Origin: an uncultured Acetatifactor sp.
GTDB lineage: Bacteria; Bacillota; Clostridia; Lachnospirales; Lachnospiraceae
Assembly: GCA_934436435.1 (NCBI GenBank)
Contig: CAKSAN010000013.1
Span: forward strand, 1-64,000
Direction: 5' to 3'
DNA: 64,000 bases
The position numbers were made by a program, and so were the translations under genes. The first letter of the stretch is position 1, and each line of letters opens with the position of its first letter. The notes below the pieces were generated by a model. The model did no database searches. It was not told the DNA's origin and worked only from the letters and a program-made list of their open reading frames with translations. This document shows, piece after piece, positions 51,832 to 60,373 of the stretch.

Positions 51832-53172
51832 ATGAGATTATCCGAAATATTGCGTCTGGTGTGGCTGAACCTGTCACAGAATAAATTCAAAGTGATCCTG
51901 ACTTCCATCGGTATCGTTGTGGGATCCGCTACCATTATGCTGGTGCTGGCGATAGGTACGGGTGGAAAAGAAGAAGTGGCGGAACAGTTCAAGAACCTGA
52001 ATGCGGGAGCCATTGACATTTCCTGCGACAGCAGTGACAGCGGCGGATTTACCTTTGATATGCCGGGAGGCGGAGGAAGTGTTACCGTCACCAACATGGG
52101 TGGCGGCCGCGGCGGATCCTCCGGCGGTATGCAGGGTGGTCCCGGCGGTGGCATGGACTTTGGCGGATTCTTCGGCTTTGGGCAGGAGGAAGAGAGCGAA
52201 GCCGTGACATTGACCAGCGAGGATTGTGACGATCTGGCGACCTTTGTCTCCGGCATTTCCGCGACCACGATCTCTTATTCCACCACGGCATCCGTGGAAG
52301 GAGGCGATATGACCTCTGCTTCCTATTACACCATTGCCGGTGTGGAGGACAATTATGCCATCATCAGCAATCTGGAAATGGCCATCGGTGATTTCCTCAC
52401 AGAAGAAAACAACGAGAGCAAGGAAAAGGTGTGCGTACTGGGGGCTACCGTGGCAAAAGAGGTCTTTGGCAGTGCCTACGATGCCTATGACGGTACAGTC
52501 TATATTGACGGCCGTCCCTATGTGGTGTCCGGTGTGTTGTCCGAGATGGGAACCGTGGCATCCGGTATCAGCCCGGATACGGCAATCTATGTGCCTTACG
52601 AGACAGGCATCAAATACATCACCGGTACCGGCATCAGCCCCACTATTACGGTGATCGCAGAGGATGTGAATCAGGTGGATACGGTAATGACAGATGTGGA
52701 GAGTGCTTTAAAAGAAAGCTATCCCAACACCACATTCACCATCAGTGATGCGGGAAGCAAGATGGAGGCGGCTTCCGCTTCCAATGAGACACTGACATTA
52801 CTGCTGATCTCCATGGCGGTGATCGTATTTATTGTCGGCGGTATCGGTATTATGAACGTGCTGTTCGTATCCATTAAGGAGCGTACCAATGAGATCGGTA
52901 TTTTGAAGGCGCTGGGCTGTTCCCGAAAGGATATTCTGCTGGAGTTCTTACTGGAAGCCAACTTTACCAGTCTGGTAGGCGCAGTACTGGGGGTACTGGT
53001 GGCTCTGGGAATCACCCCGTTGGTACAGTTGTTCAACGTGAGAGTGTCACTATCGGTACAGGGAGGCGGATTGTCGTTGTTGTTCGGTGTCCTCACCGGA
53101 AGCATTTTCGGCTTCTATCCGGCGTATAAGGCATCGAGACTGATCCCCGTAGAAGCATTGAATCAGGAATAG
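51832..53172 (+). CDS. MacB-type ABC exporter permease
   Basis: A 446-residue FtsX/MacB-family permease. One N-terminal TM (about 18-40) precedes a large extracellular MacB_PCD domain, and three C-terminal TM helices (about 320-440) follow with ERTNEIGILKALGCSRKDILLEFLLEA. The extracellular domain carries a glycine-rich insert (about residues 78-115, MPGGGGSVTVTNMGGGRGG and MQGGPGGGMDFGG) resembling the tails of the adaptor proteins. It acts with the adjacent ATPase and the three MFPs, probably moving a peptide, lipid or drug across the single membrane. Confidence 0.9.
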   Translation: MRLSEILRLVWLNLSQNKFKVILTSIGIVVGSATIMLVLAIGTGGKEEVAEQFKNLNAGAIDISCDSSDSGGFTFDMPGGGGSVTVTNMGGGRGGSSGGMQGGPGGGMDFGGFFGFGQEEESEAVTLTSEDCDDLATFVSGISATTISYSTTASVEGGDMTSASYYTIAGVEDNYAIISNLEMAIGDFLTEENNESKEKVCVLGATVAKEVFGSAYDAYDGTVYIDGRPYVVSGVLSEMGTVASGISPDTAIYVPYETGIKYITGTGISPTITVIAEDVNQVDTVMTDVESALKESYPNTTFTISDAGSKMEAASASNETLTLLLISMAVIVFIVGGIGIMNVLFVSIKERTNEIGILKALGCSRKDILLEFLLEANFTSLVGAVLGVLVALGITPLVQLFNVRVSLSVQGGGLSLLFGVLTGSIFGFYPAYKASRLIPVEALNQE

Positions 53173-53195
53173 TGTGAGAAAGGCATGGTAATACG

Positions 53196-53870
53196 ATGGA
53201 AAACGCAATGATCACTATGAAAAATATAAATAAAGGCTATATGCTGGGAGAGGAACGTCTGCCGATCCTGAAAGACATTAATTTTCAGGTGAACAAGGGA
53301 GAATATGTGGCGATTTTAGGTCCTTCCGGTTCCGGTAAGACCACGCTGATGAATATGATCGGCTGTATGGACGTGATGGACAGCGGAGAATACTATCTGG
53401 ACGGTATGGCGATCCATGAGACCAAAGAGGACGATCTGACCATGGTGCGCAACCAGAAGATCGGGTTCATTTTCCAGAACTATCAGCTGATCCCGACCTA
53501 CAATGCCATGCAGAATATTATCATGCCCCTGCTGATGCGCGGCATGACCCATGAGGAAGCAGAAGAAAAGTGTAAAAATACCATCAGGCTGCTGGGGCTG
53601 GATCATCGTATCGGGCATAAGCCCAACGAATTGTCCGGCGGACAGAAGCAGAGAGTATCCATTGCCAGAGCACTGGTGGGACAGCCGGCGATCCTGCTGG
53701 CGGATGAGCCGACCGGCGCTCTGGATCAGACCAGCGGTAAGGAAGTATTGAAGCTGTTCCGGGAATTGAACGATATGGGCAACACCATCGTCATGATCAC
53801 CCATGATCTGGGCGTTGCCCAGTCTGCAAAACGCATTGTGCGCATCGTAGACGGACAGTTACAGGAATAG
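53196..53870 (+). CDS. MacB/LolD-type ABC transporter ATPase
   Basis: A 224-residue ATPase with Walker A GPSGSGKTT (about 42-50), Q-loop FIFQNYQLIPTYNA, signature LSGGQKQRVSIARAL, Walker B ILLADEPTGALD and H-loop MITHDLGVA. It completes the three-MFP exporter operon. Its stop codon abuts the end of the next, convergent gene without any intergenic base and without a visible terminator. Confidence 0.94.
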   Translation: MENAMITMKNINKGYMLGEERLPILKDINFQVNKGEYVAILGPSGSGKTTLMNMIGCMDVMDSGEYYLDGMAIHETKEDDLTMVRNQKIGFIFQNYQLIPTYNAMQNIIMPLLMRGMTHEEAEEKCKNTIRLLGLDHRIGHKPNELSGGQKQRVSIARALVGQPAILLADEPTGALDQTSGKEVLKLFRELNDMGNTIVMITHDLGVAQSAKRIVRIVDGQLQE

Positions 53871-54242
53871 TTATAAAAAGTTCTTGTCCCCCAGAAAGAC
53901 ATATCCGATCGACAATCCTGTTACGAGGAAAAGGATGCTGTATAATCCGGATACGGAAACAATAAAACTATAAAATTTCACCAGAAATCCGAAAACAGGG
54001 AACAGCAGAGAGATAGCAGCGCAAACCAGGACAACCAGTACCACATAGTCAACTACAGTGACTTTTTCCCAGCGGAGTCCCATGGCTAAAACACAGCCCC
54101 ATGCCACATAAAGAAGACAGCGGATCACTGTTCGTACACTGGTCAGGCCATCAAAATGTACATAATCTTCTTTTAGTGCAATGATAACAACGAGAATAAC
54201 AAGGGACAGGATCGGTTTGTAGTATTTGGAAAGTTGTTTCAT
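53871..54242 (-). CDS. Small four-TM membrane protein
   Basis: A 123-residue hydrophobic protein with about four predicted helices (starting near residues 10, 38, 64 and 90) and short charged loops. No family was recognised. GGAG precedes the ATG on the minus strand, so the gene is probably real. It is convergent with the exporter ATPase gene, with abutting stops. Confidence 0.65.
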   Translation of the reverse strand: MKQLSKYYKPILSLVILVVIIALKEDYVHFDGLTSVRTVIRCLLYVAWGCVLAMGLRWEKVTVVDYVVLVVLVCAAISLLFPVFGFLVKFYSFIVSVSGLYSILFLVTGLSIGYVFLGDKNFL

Positions 54243-54472
54243 AGGCGGTCTCCTTTTGGTTAAAAGACAAAAATGTGATGATCAGCAACGTTTCTGCCTA
54301 TATTGTGACATAAACAGAGGAATATTTCAATCGCCACGTTGAGCCAATAGTATCTTTTTGGTAACCGGGGCACTTTATTGTGCCTGATTTACGGATCCCG
54401 GCATTGGGGGATATAATGATCTCATTACAGGATGGCGGAAAACGAACCGAAACGAGCGTAGGAGAAATAAAA

Positions 54473-55258
54473 ATGGGCGAACAGGAAAAAAGAAGACAAT
54501 ATCTCATCCGGGCACTTTTGCGGGAGCGGCCGGAATATGAAGCGATGGAAATTCCGGTGCAGGAGGAGGAACAACGGCAGCTTTTGCGGGGACTCATGAA
54601 CATCCGGGCACCGAAGAGATGCAGTGAGGAATTTCTGAACATACAGGATGCATATTTACAGGAAGCTGCGGCGGAAAAGGGAATCGTGGAATTGTCCGGA
54701 CTGGAACCGGTCCGGGAGGGCATTTATCTCTGGCAGGGGGATATCACGTCTCTTAAATGTGATGCTATCGTTAATGCCGCCAACAGTGGAATGACCGGAT
54801 GCTATGTGCCGAATCATAAGTGCATCGACAACTGTATCCACAGCTTTGCGGGGGTGCAGCTGCGGCTGGAATGTGCCCGGATGATGGAAGAACAGGGGCA
54901 TGAGGAGCCCACCGGACAGGCGAAGATTACAAAAGCCTACAATCTGCCCTGCCGTTATGTCCTGCATACCGTAGGCCCCATTGTGCAGGGAAAGCTGACG
55001 GAAAAACATTGCGCACTGCTTCGTTCCTGTTACCTGTCCTGTCTGGAACTGGCGGCGGCATACGGACTGGAAAGCGTAGCGTTCTGCTGTATTTCCACGG
55101 GGGTCTTCTGTTTTCCGAACGACAAGGCGGCCCAGATTGCCGTACATACGGTACAGGAGTATTTGGAGAAGATACCTGACAGTAGTGTCAAAAAGGTGAT
55201 CTTCAATGTGTTTAAGGACGAAGACCGTCGAATCTACGAAAAAATTCTCGGGTCATAG
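54473..55258 (+). CDS. Zinc-type macrodomain ADP-ribosyl hydrolase
   Basis: A 261-residue protein. After an N-terminal helical extension (about 1-75) comes a macrodomain with WQGDITSLKCDAIVNAANSGMTGCYVPNHKCIDNCIHSFAG and GQAKITKAYNLPCRYVLHTVGPI. This is the zinc-dependent subgroup (as in staphylococcal and streptococcal SirTM operons) that removes ADP-ribose from proteins. The ATG at 54473 follows AGGAG; the ORF upstream of it is rejected. No sirtuin-like transferase or lipoyl partner is next to it. Confidence 0.9.
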   Translation: MGEQEKRRQYLIRALLRERPEYEAMEIPVQEEEQRQLLRGLMNIRAPKRCSEEFLNIQDAYLQEAAAEKGIVELSGLEPVREGIYLWQGDITSLKCDAIVNAANSGMTGCYVPNHKCIDNCIHSFAGVQLRLECARMMEEQGHEEPTGQAKITKAYNLPCRYVLHTVGPIVQGKLTEKHCALLRSCYLSCLELAAAYGLESVAFCCISTGVFCFPNDKAAQIAVHTVQEYLEKIPDSSVKKVIFNVFKDEDRRIYEKILGS

Positions 55259-55293
55259 TTATCGTATTTTATTTTTAAAGAAAATATGTTAGA

Positions 55294-55327
55294 ATGGCAT
55301 TGGTTAGCTTAGACTAATCAATGCCAT
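55294..55327 (+). promoter_or_regulatory. 14-bp inverted repeat before the small membrane protein
   Basis: ATGGCATTGGTTAG pairs with CTAATCAATGCCAT around CTTAGA with one G-T pair. It follows the macrodomain gene and includes the first possible ATG of the next ORF, so it may be a terminator of the macrodomain gene or an operator. Confidence 0.5.
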
Positions 55328-55779
55328 TTCTGCGTATAAAATGCTTCTGGCACAGAATTGTGATGATTTCATTTCAGGAGGGTGCGTATTTTTATCCGAA
55401 AGAGATCCAACAGCGTCTGATCGAGCTGGGCCGGACGGATCAGAAGACCATAGACCGGAAGCGCAAGATCTGCATGACCTCCTTTTATGTGGTATTGCCG
55501 GTAGCTATGCTGTTGATTATCGGGTGCTGGAACGGGGTATCGGATTTCCAGACGGCATATTTGCAGGCACTTTTATTTCTGGAAGTCATGAACTGGTATG
55601 ACGGTTTTATCATCGACAAGCTCTGGGTGGGATGCAGTAAATTCTGGAAGATTCCCGGAACGGAGGATCTGCCTTTTGTACAGAGCTGGGGCCAGATGTT
55701 CAAAAAGCGCTGTATTCTGACGGTGATCTGGGTCGCAGGTGCAGCTCTCGTAGCGGGACTGGTGGTACTGATCTTCTGA
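55321..55779 (+). CDS. Membrane protein of unknown family, possibly 5'-truncated
   Basis: Up to 152 residues: a soluble start (YPKEIQQRLIELGRTDQKTIDRKRK) and three hydrophobic helices (about 52-70, 78-92 and 132-151). The ATG at 55321 sits inside a hairpin and lacks a ribosome site; an ATG at 55366 (MISFQEG) is equally unsupported. The sequence begins as if in mid-protein, so an N-terminal helix region may have been lost. Confidence 0.5.
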   Translation: MPFLRIKCFWHRIVMISFQEGAYFYPKEIQQRLIELGRTDQKTIDRKRKICMTSFYVVLPVAMLLIIGCWNGVSDFQTAYLQALLFLEVMNWYDGFIIDKLWVGCSKFWKIPGTEDLPFVQSWGQMFKKRCILTVIWVAGAALVAGLVVLIF

Positions 55780-55878
55780 TTCTCATTTTAATTCGGAAGG
55801 GAAAATCTCCAGAAAGCATAAAGAAGCCCTGTTCTGCAAAAACTCTTGGTAACAGAATGTGAAAGGCGGGAAAGAGAA

Positions 55879-56901
55879 ATGCAGGTGCGGGACGATCTTG
55901 GAATTACAACAAAACTGGAAAACGGTAAGGCTTATCTGGAATTTGTCCTGCCGGAAACTATGGGGCGTCTGCTGTCCGTATTACAGATCGAGATCTGGGA
56001 AAATACGGAAAGCGAACGCCTTGTTTTTCACGGAAAATATGTTCCGGAGGAAGCGGATTCCATGACGGCATTGTTACTGCGGCCCCATCTGTGGGACGGC
56101 ATGCGGGATCCGTATGTCTATCGGGTGAAGGCACAGGGGAGATTCGGTGCCGCGGGGCATGGAGAGGAGGCTGGAGTTACTGCGGATGAGGAGACGGCAG
56201 AAACCGATGTCATCGGCGAGGAGACGGAAGTGTGCTGGCAGCAGGAACTGGCAATTTATGACGTGCATGTCATCGATAAAAAAGGAATCTTTCTCAATGA
56301 AAAAGAATTTCTTCCCCATGAGGCGGCCTACAGACTTCCTCCGCAGATCAGTGAGGCCGGGACGAGGGAGGAGCAGATGCGAAGGGATCTGGAACGGCTG
56401 GCCCGGATGGGAGCCAATGTGATCCGGTTGGAAGAAACCGGATCCGGAACAGGCGGACAGGAGAGCCGGTCGGTCCATGCATTTTACAGTCTGTGCAGAA
56501 GACGTGGATTCCTTACGGGTGACCTGTGGATAAGACCGGAAAATCTTCCGGTGTACCGTGGATTACCCGGAGAAAAGACAGAAGAAGCGCTTCTTTTCGC
56601 AGATGGCAGGACGTTGACGGAGCGATACTATTATTATCAGGCAAAGTGGAGCAGCGAACCGGTGCTCTATCCGGCATTTTCCACCCTGCATCGTCAGGAA
56701 AACGGGCTGGTCTCCCTGACGATTTACAGCAATCAGAAAAAAGTGGTGCTTTATGTGGACGGAGTACTTTTTTTATTCCAAGCGGCCCAGTCAGGTGATC
56801 CGGAATTTATTTTTGAAGATATTCCGGTGGCAAAGCTGCCGATGCATCTGGCGGCGGAGGCCGGAAATTTAAGCATTTCTCTGACCGTGACGAAGATTTA
56901 A
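55879..56901 (+). CDS. GH2-related protein lacking the catalytic barrel
   Basis: A 340-residue protein whose pieces resemble glycoside hydrolase family 2. There is an immunoglobulin-like segment LLLRPHLWDGMRDPYVYRVK (about 65-85). A short stretch like the barrel entrance follows (RRDLERLARMGANVIRLEE, about 170-190). A C-terminal GH2-type beta domain shows YYYQAKWSSEPVLYPAF and LTIYSNQKKVVLYVDGVLF (about 250-310). The barrel itself and the catalytic glutamates are missing. The frame is intact, so it may be a remodelled carbohydrate-binding protein. The ATG at 55879 follows GGAAAGAG. Confidence 0.55.
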   Translation: MQVRDDLGITTKLENGKAYLEFVLPETMGRLLSVLQIEIWENTESERLVFHGKYVPEEADSMTALLLRPHLWDGMRDPYVYRVKAQGRFGAAGHGEEAGVTADEETAETDVIGEETEVCWQQELAIYDVHVIDKKGIFLNEKEFLPHEAAYRLPPQISEAGTREEQMRRDLERLARMGANVIRLEETGSGTGGQESRSVHAFYSLCRRRGFLTGDLWIRPENLPVYRGLPGEKTEEALLFADGRTLTERYYYYQAKWSSEPVLYPAFSTLHRQENGLVSLTIYSNQKKVVLYVDGVLFLFQAAQSGDPEFIFEDIPVAKLPMHLAAEAGNLSISLTVTKI

Positions 56902-56910
56902 GGATCACGG

Positions 56911-56938
56911 TTTCACACAATTTTCACAAATGTTTCAC
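56911..56938 (+). promoter_or_regulatory. Three TTTCAC direct repeats with 11-bp period
   Basis: TTTCAC occurs at 56911, 56922 and 56933 (TTCACA-N5-TTCACA-N5-TTCACC). Eleven-base phasing of TT-ACA-like half sites is typical of OmpR-family regulators such as PhoP/PhoB. A TATACT box (56960-56965) without a good -35 lies downstream, as in activator-dependent promoters. Confidence 0.5.
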
Positions 56939-56972
56939 CTTTTCATGACATTTGCCTCATATACTGACACCA

Positions 56973-57122
56973 GGGTGTAAAGGTTAACAGCTGTTCATGC
57001 TTGCATGATAAAGCGGTTATATTTTACACCCGCAAAACATGAGGAAGTAGCGATTTGCGTAGCAAATCAGCGGATTCCGAATGTTTTTAGAATTGCGGGA
57101 GCAGCTTGCTGCGAAGCAATTC
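56973..57122 (+). ncRNA. Structured RNA, copy 2, in the leader of the Gld-like ABC operon
   Basis: Same three-hairpin layout as 11940-12138. P1 is GGGTGTAAA/TTTACACCC (56973-56981 with 57023-57031) with an inner TCATG-CTTG-CATGA. P2 is AAAACAT/ATGTTTT (57034-57040 with 57081-57087), with GAGGAAGTAG on the 5' side, a GATTTGC-GTA-GCAAATC inner hairpin and CGGATTCCGA on the 3' side. P3 is GAATTGC/GCAATTC (57090-57096 with 57116-57122) with GGGA and GAA sides. Stem bases differ from copy 1 while pairing is kept. The RNA starts about eight bases after a TATACT box and ends 66 bases before the ABC ATPase start; no terminator follows, so here it is a leader. Confidence 0.6.
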
Positions 57123-57188
57123 GGGGTATCAGTTCTGGGTACCCGTAGGTATCAGGTGGGGGAAGAACACCATATCTGGGAGGCAAAT

Positions 57189-58211
57189 ATGATAGAAGTA
57201 AGCAATCTTACAAAAAAATATGGTGACCATATTGCCGTAGACCATCTCTCGTTCCGTGTGGAAAAGGGACAGATCTACGGCTTTCTTGGTCCTAACGGCG
57301 CCGGTAAATCCACGACCATGAATATCATCACCGGCTATCTGGCAGCCACAGAGGGCACTGTGACCATTGATGGCAAGGATGTCCAGAAGGATCCGGAGGA
57401 GGCAAAGCGTGCCATCGGCTATCTGCCGGAGCTTCCGCCACTGTATGTTGACATGACTGTCAGAGAGTATCTGGAATTTGTGGCAGAGCTGAAAAAAGTA
57501 CCGAAAAAAGAGCGGGAACAGCAGATAGAAGATGTCATGGGAATGACACAGATCACCGATATGCAGCAGCGCCTGATCAAGAATCTGTCCAAAGGTTACA
57601 GACAGAGAGTCGGACTGGCGCAGGCAATCCTCGGCTACCCGGAGGTCATCATTCTGGATGAGCCCACGGTAGGTCTGGACCCGAAACAGATCATCGAGAT
57701 CAGAGATCTGATCCGTAAGCTGGGGGAGAATCACACCGTGATCCTCAGCTCCCATATTCTGTCGGAAGTCAGTGCTGTCTGTGATCATATTATGATCATC
57801 GCCCACGGCAAACTGGTAGCCAGCGATTCCCCGGAGAATTTACAGAAGCTTATGAGCGGTTCCATGGAACTGAGTCTGGAAGTAAAGGGAAGCGCCGCTG
57901 CGGTAAAAACAGCTTTGCAGGAGATCCCGCAGATTGACCGGATCGAAGAAAACACCGAGGCACCCAAAGACATTGCAAAATTAAAGGTGATTTCCAAAGA
58001 GAACGCCGATGTCAGAGAGCAGGTATTCTATGCACTGGCAGAAGCAAAGCTGCCTGTCTTGGAGATGACCCATGCAGAGAAGTCTCTGGAAGATATCTTC
58101 CTGGAACTGACTGAGGATGTGGCACCTACGCAGCCGGAGAAACGGAAGCTGTTCTCCAAACATAAAAAGGCGGAAGCCGCAGAAACTGTAACTACAAAGG
58201 AGGCGGAATAA
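57189..58211 (+). CDS. ABC transporter ATPase (Gld/ABC-2 type)
   Basis: A 340-residue ATPase with Walker A GPNGAGKST (about 38-46), signature NLSKGYRQRVGLAQAI, Walker B VIILDEPTVGLD, H-loop LSSHILSE and a C-terminal regulatory extension of about 120 residues. The ATG at 57189 follows GGGAGG; the in-frame upstream ORF runs through the structured leader and is rejected. It forms an operon with the Gld-like permease and the DUF4340 protein. Confidence 0.93.
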   Translation: MIEVSNLTKKYGDHIAVDHLSFRVEKGQIYGFLGPNGAGKSTTMNIITGYLAATEGTVTIDGKDVQKDPEEAKRAIGYLPELPPLYVDMTVREYLEFVAELKKVPKKEREQQIEDVMGMTQITDMQQRLIKNLSKGYRQRVGLAQAILGYPEVIILDEPTVGLDPKQIIEIRDLIRKLGENHTVILSSHILSEVSAVCDHIMIIAHGKLVASDSPENLQKLMSGSMELSLEVKGSAAAVKTALQEIPQIDRIEENTEAPKDIAKLKVISKENADVREQVFYALAEAKLPVLEMTHAEKSLEDIFLELTEDVAPTQPEKRKLFSKHKKAEAAETVTTKEAE

Positions 58212-58212
58212 T

Positions 58213-60351
58213 ATGTTAGCCATTTATAAGAGAGAGTTGAAATCCTATTTCCGTTCCTTTATCGGATTTTTGTTTATTGCAGTCACCCTGTTTTTCCTGG
58301 GACTGTATTTCAGTGTTTATAACCTGATGAACGGATACCCTTATTTTGCCTATGTGGTATCCAGCGTTACCTTTTTATTTATGCTGACCGTGCCCATCCT
58401 GACCATGCGTATTCTGGCAGAGGAAAAACGGAGCAAGACGGATCAGCTGATCCTGACGGCACCGGTATCCGTAGGCGGTATCGTCATGGGAAAATTTCTG
58501 GCGCTGCTGACCATATTTGCCATTCCTGTAGCAATTATCTGTTTTTACCCGCTGATCATGGCACAGTACGGCAGTGTTCCCATGGGAGAAGCTTACCTGT
58601 CGATTCTGGCATATTTCCTTTTCGGAATGACTGCCATTGCCATTGGCCTGTTCCTGTCCTCCCTGACAGAGAGTCAGGTCATCGCGGCAGTACTTACTTT
58701 TGTGGTATTGTTCCTGGGATATATGATGGATTCCATCTGCACCATTATCTCCAGCACCGGCAATCTGCTGACGAAGCTGCTGCGCTGCTTTGATCTGTAT
58801 ACACCGTTTTCCAATCTGTTAAACGGTACGCTGGATGTATCTTCTATTGTATATTATGCATCCGTTACGGCACTGGTTCTGTTCCTGACGGTACAGTCCA
58901 TTCAGAAACGCCGCTACAGCATGTCCGTGAAGAACTTAAGCTTCAGCGCTTACAGCACCGGTATGATCGCCGTAGCCGTGGCACTGGTAGTGGTTGTGAA
59001 CATCATTATGGGTGAAATGCCTTCCAGCTGGACGGCCATCGACATGACCAGCCAGAAGCTGTATTCCCTGACGGATCAGACCATCGAGTATGTGAAGAAC
59101 ATGCAGGAGGATGTGACCATTTATGTGCTGGTAAATCAGGACAATCAGGATACCACGCTGGGTCAGACTTTACAGCGGTATGATGATCTGTCCGATCATA
59201 TCACCGTGGAATATGTGGATCCCACCGTTAACCCCATGTTCTACACCCAGTACACCACCGGCAATATCAGCACCAACAGCCTGATCGTTGTCAGCGACAA
59301 GCGCAGTAAGGTCATTAATTACAGCGATGTCTACGAGTCCTCTTATGATTTTGACTATTCGACCTATAGTTATAACACCACGACCACCGGTTACGATGGC
59401 GAGGGACAGATCACCAGTGCACTGGATTATGTGTTAAATGATGATATGCCCAAAGTATACATGACCACGGGACACAATGAGCTGACTTTAAGCAGTAATT
59501 TTACTTCCGCATTGAACAAGGAAAATGTGGATTATGAGACTGTGAATCTGATGGATCTGGATGCCATCCCCGAGGATGCGGCCTGCCTGTTCATCAACGG
59601 TGCCACCAGTGACTTCTCTTCCGATGATAAGGATAAGGTGATCGACTACCTGAATAACGGCGGAAAAGTCATTCTCGTGACCGGTTATACCGATGAAGAG
59701 ACACCGAATATTGATGCCATTTTAAGCTATATGAATCTGAGTGTTGCCAAGGGTCTGGTGGTGGAGAACGATGCCAACGGCTACTACAGAAGTCCTTATT
59801 ATATCCTGCCTACCCAGAGCTCTGACAGCTATACTTCAGGCACTTACGGAAAATACCTGTTCCTGCCGTACTCTCAGGGAATCATTGTTCCGGAAGAAGA
59901 GAGTACCGACGAGACAGCTACCGGTGATATTACCTATGATGTATTCCTGAGCACTTCCGACAGCTCTTTTGCAAAACAGGACATTGGTAATGCACAGGAC
60001 TTCTCTCAGGGTGAAAATGATGTGAGCGGCCCCTTTGCACTGGGAGTAGAAGCTGTAAAGACGTTGGAGGACGGAGATGCCACCCTGATCGTGTATGGCT
60101 GTGAGCAGATGTTTACGGACGATGCCGATGATGTAGTCAGCGGTGCGAACCGGACCCTGTTTACCAATACTTTCAGCGGCATGGCGGACCATGAGACCTC
60201 CGTATCCATTCCCGTAAAGAGCTATGAGGTGTCTACTCTGGTGGTCAATTCCGCACAGATCCTGCTGTTGGGTCTGCTGGTTACTGTGATCCTGCCCATC
60301 GGCTGCATGATTGCCGGGTTCGTGATCTGGTTCCGCAGACGGAAGAAATAA
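58213..60351 (+). CDS. Fused ABC-2 permease and GldG-like auxiliary protein
   Basis: A 712-residue fusion. Residues about 1-240 are a six-helix ABC-2/GldF-type permease (FIGFLFIAVTLFFLGLYFS, EEKRSKTDQLILTAPVS). A linking TM is about 245-262. Residues about 270-670 form a GldG/ABC_transp_aux extracytoplasmic domain (YSLTDQTIEYVKNMQEDVTIYVLVNQ), closed by a C-terminal TM (about 680-705) and basic end. It starts one base after the ATPase stop. In Bacteroidetes such proteins serve gliding; in Firmicutes the substrate is unknown. Confidence 0.9.
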   Translation: MLAIYKRELKSYFRSFIGFLFIAVTLFFLGLYFSVYNLMNGYPYFAYVVSSVTFLFMLTVPILTMRILAEEKRSKTDQLILTAPVSVGGIVMGKFLALLTIFAIPVAIICFYPLIMAQYGSVPMGEAYLSILAYFLFGMTAIAIGLFLSSLTESQVIAAVLTFVVLFLGYMMDSICTIISSTGNLLTKLLRCFDLYTPFSNLLNGTLDVSSIVYYASVTALVLFLTVQSIQKRRYSMSVKNLSFSAYSTGMIAVAVALVVVVNIIMGEMPSSWTAIDMTSQKLYSLTDQTIEYVKNMQEDVTIYVLVNQDNQDTTLGQTLQRYDDLSDHITVEYVDPTVNPMFYTQYTTGNISTNSLIVVSDKRSKVINYSDVYESSYDFDYSTYSYNTTTTGYDGEGQITSALDYVLNDDMPKVYMTTGHNELTLSSNFTSALNKENVDYETVNLMDLDAIPEDAACLFINGATSDFSSDDKDKVIDYLNNGGKVILVTGYTDEETPNIDAILSYMNLSVAKGLVVENDANGYYRSPYYILPTQSSDSYTSGTYGKYLFLPYSQGIIVPEEESTDETATGDITYDVFLSTSDSSFAKQDIGNAQDFSQGENDVSGPFALGVEAVKTLEDGDATLIVYGCEQMFTDDADDVVSGANRTLFTNTFSGMADHETSVSIPVKSYEVSTLVVNSAQILLLGLLVTVILPIGCMIAGFVIWFRRRKK

Positions 60352-60373
60352 AGGAAAGGCGTGAGTTATTGAT

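Noticed and set aside
54473..55258. Macrodomain protein as part of the TIR defence system
   Set aside because: ADP-ribose chemistry is tempting, but the gene is 11 kb away, beyond unrelated operons, and lacks the promoter block.
57081..57188. N-terminal extension of the Gld-like ABC ATPase
   Set aside because: The extension is encoded by the P2/P3 region of the structured RNA and unlike any ATPase; GGGAGG precedes ATG 57189.
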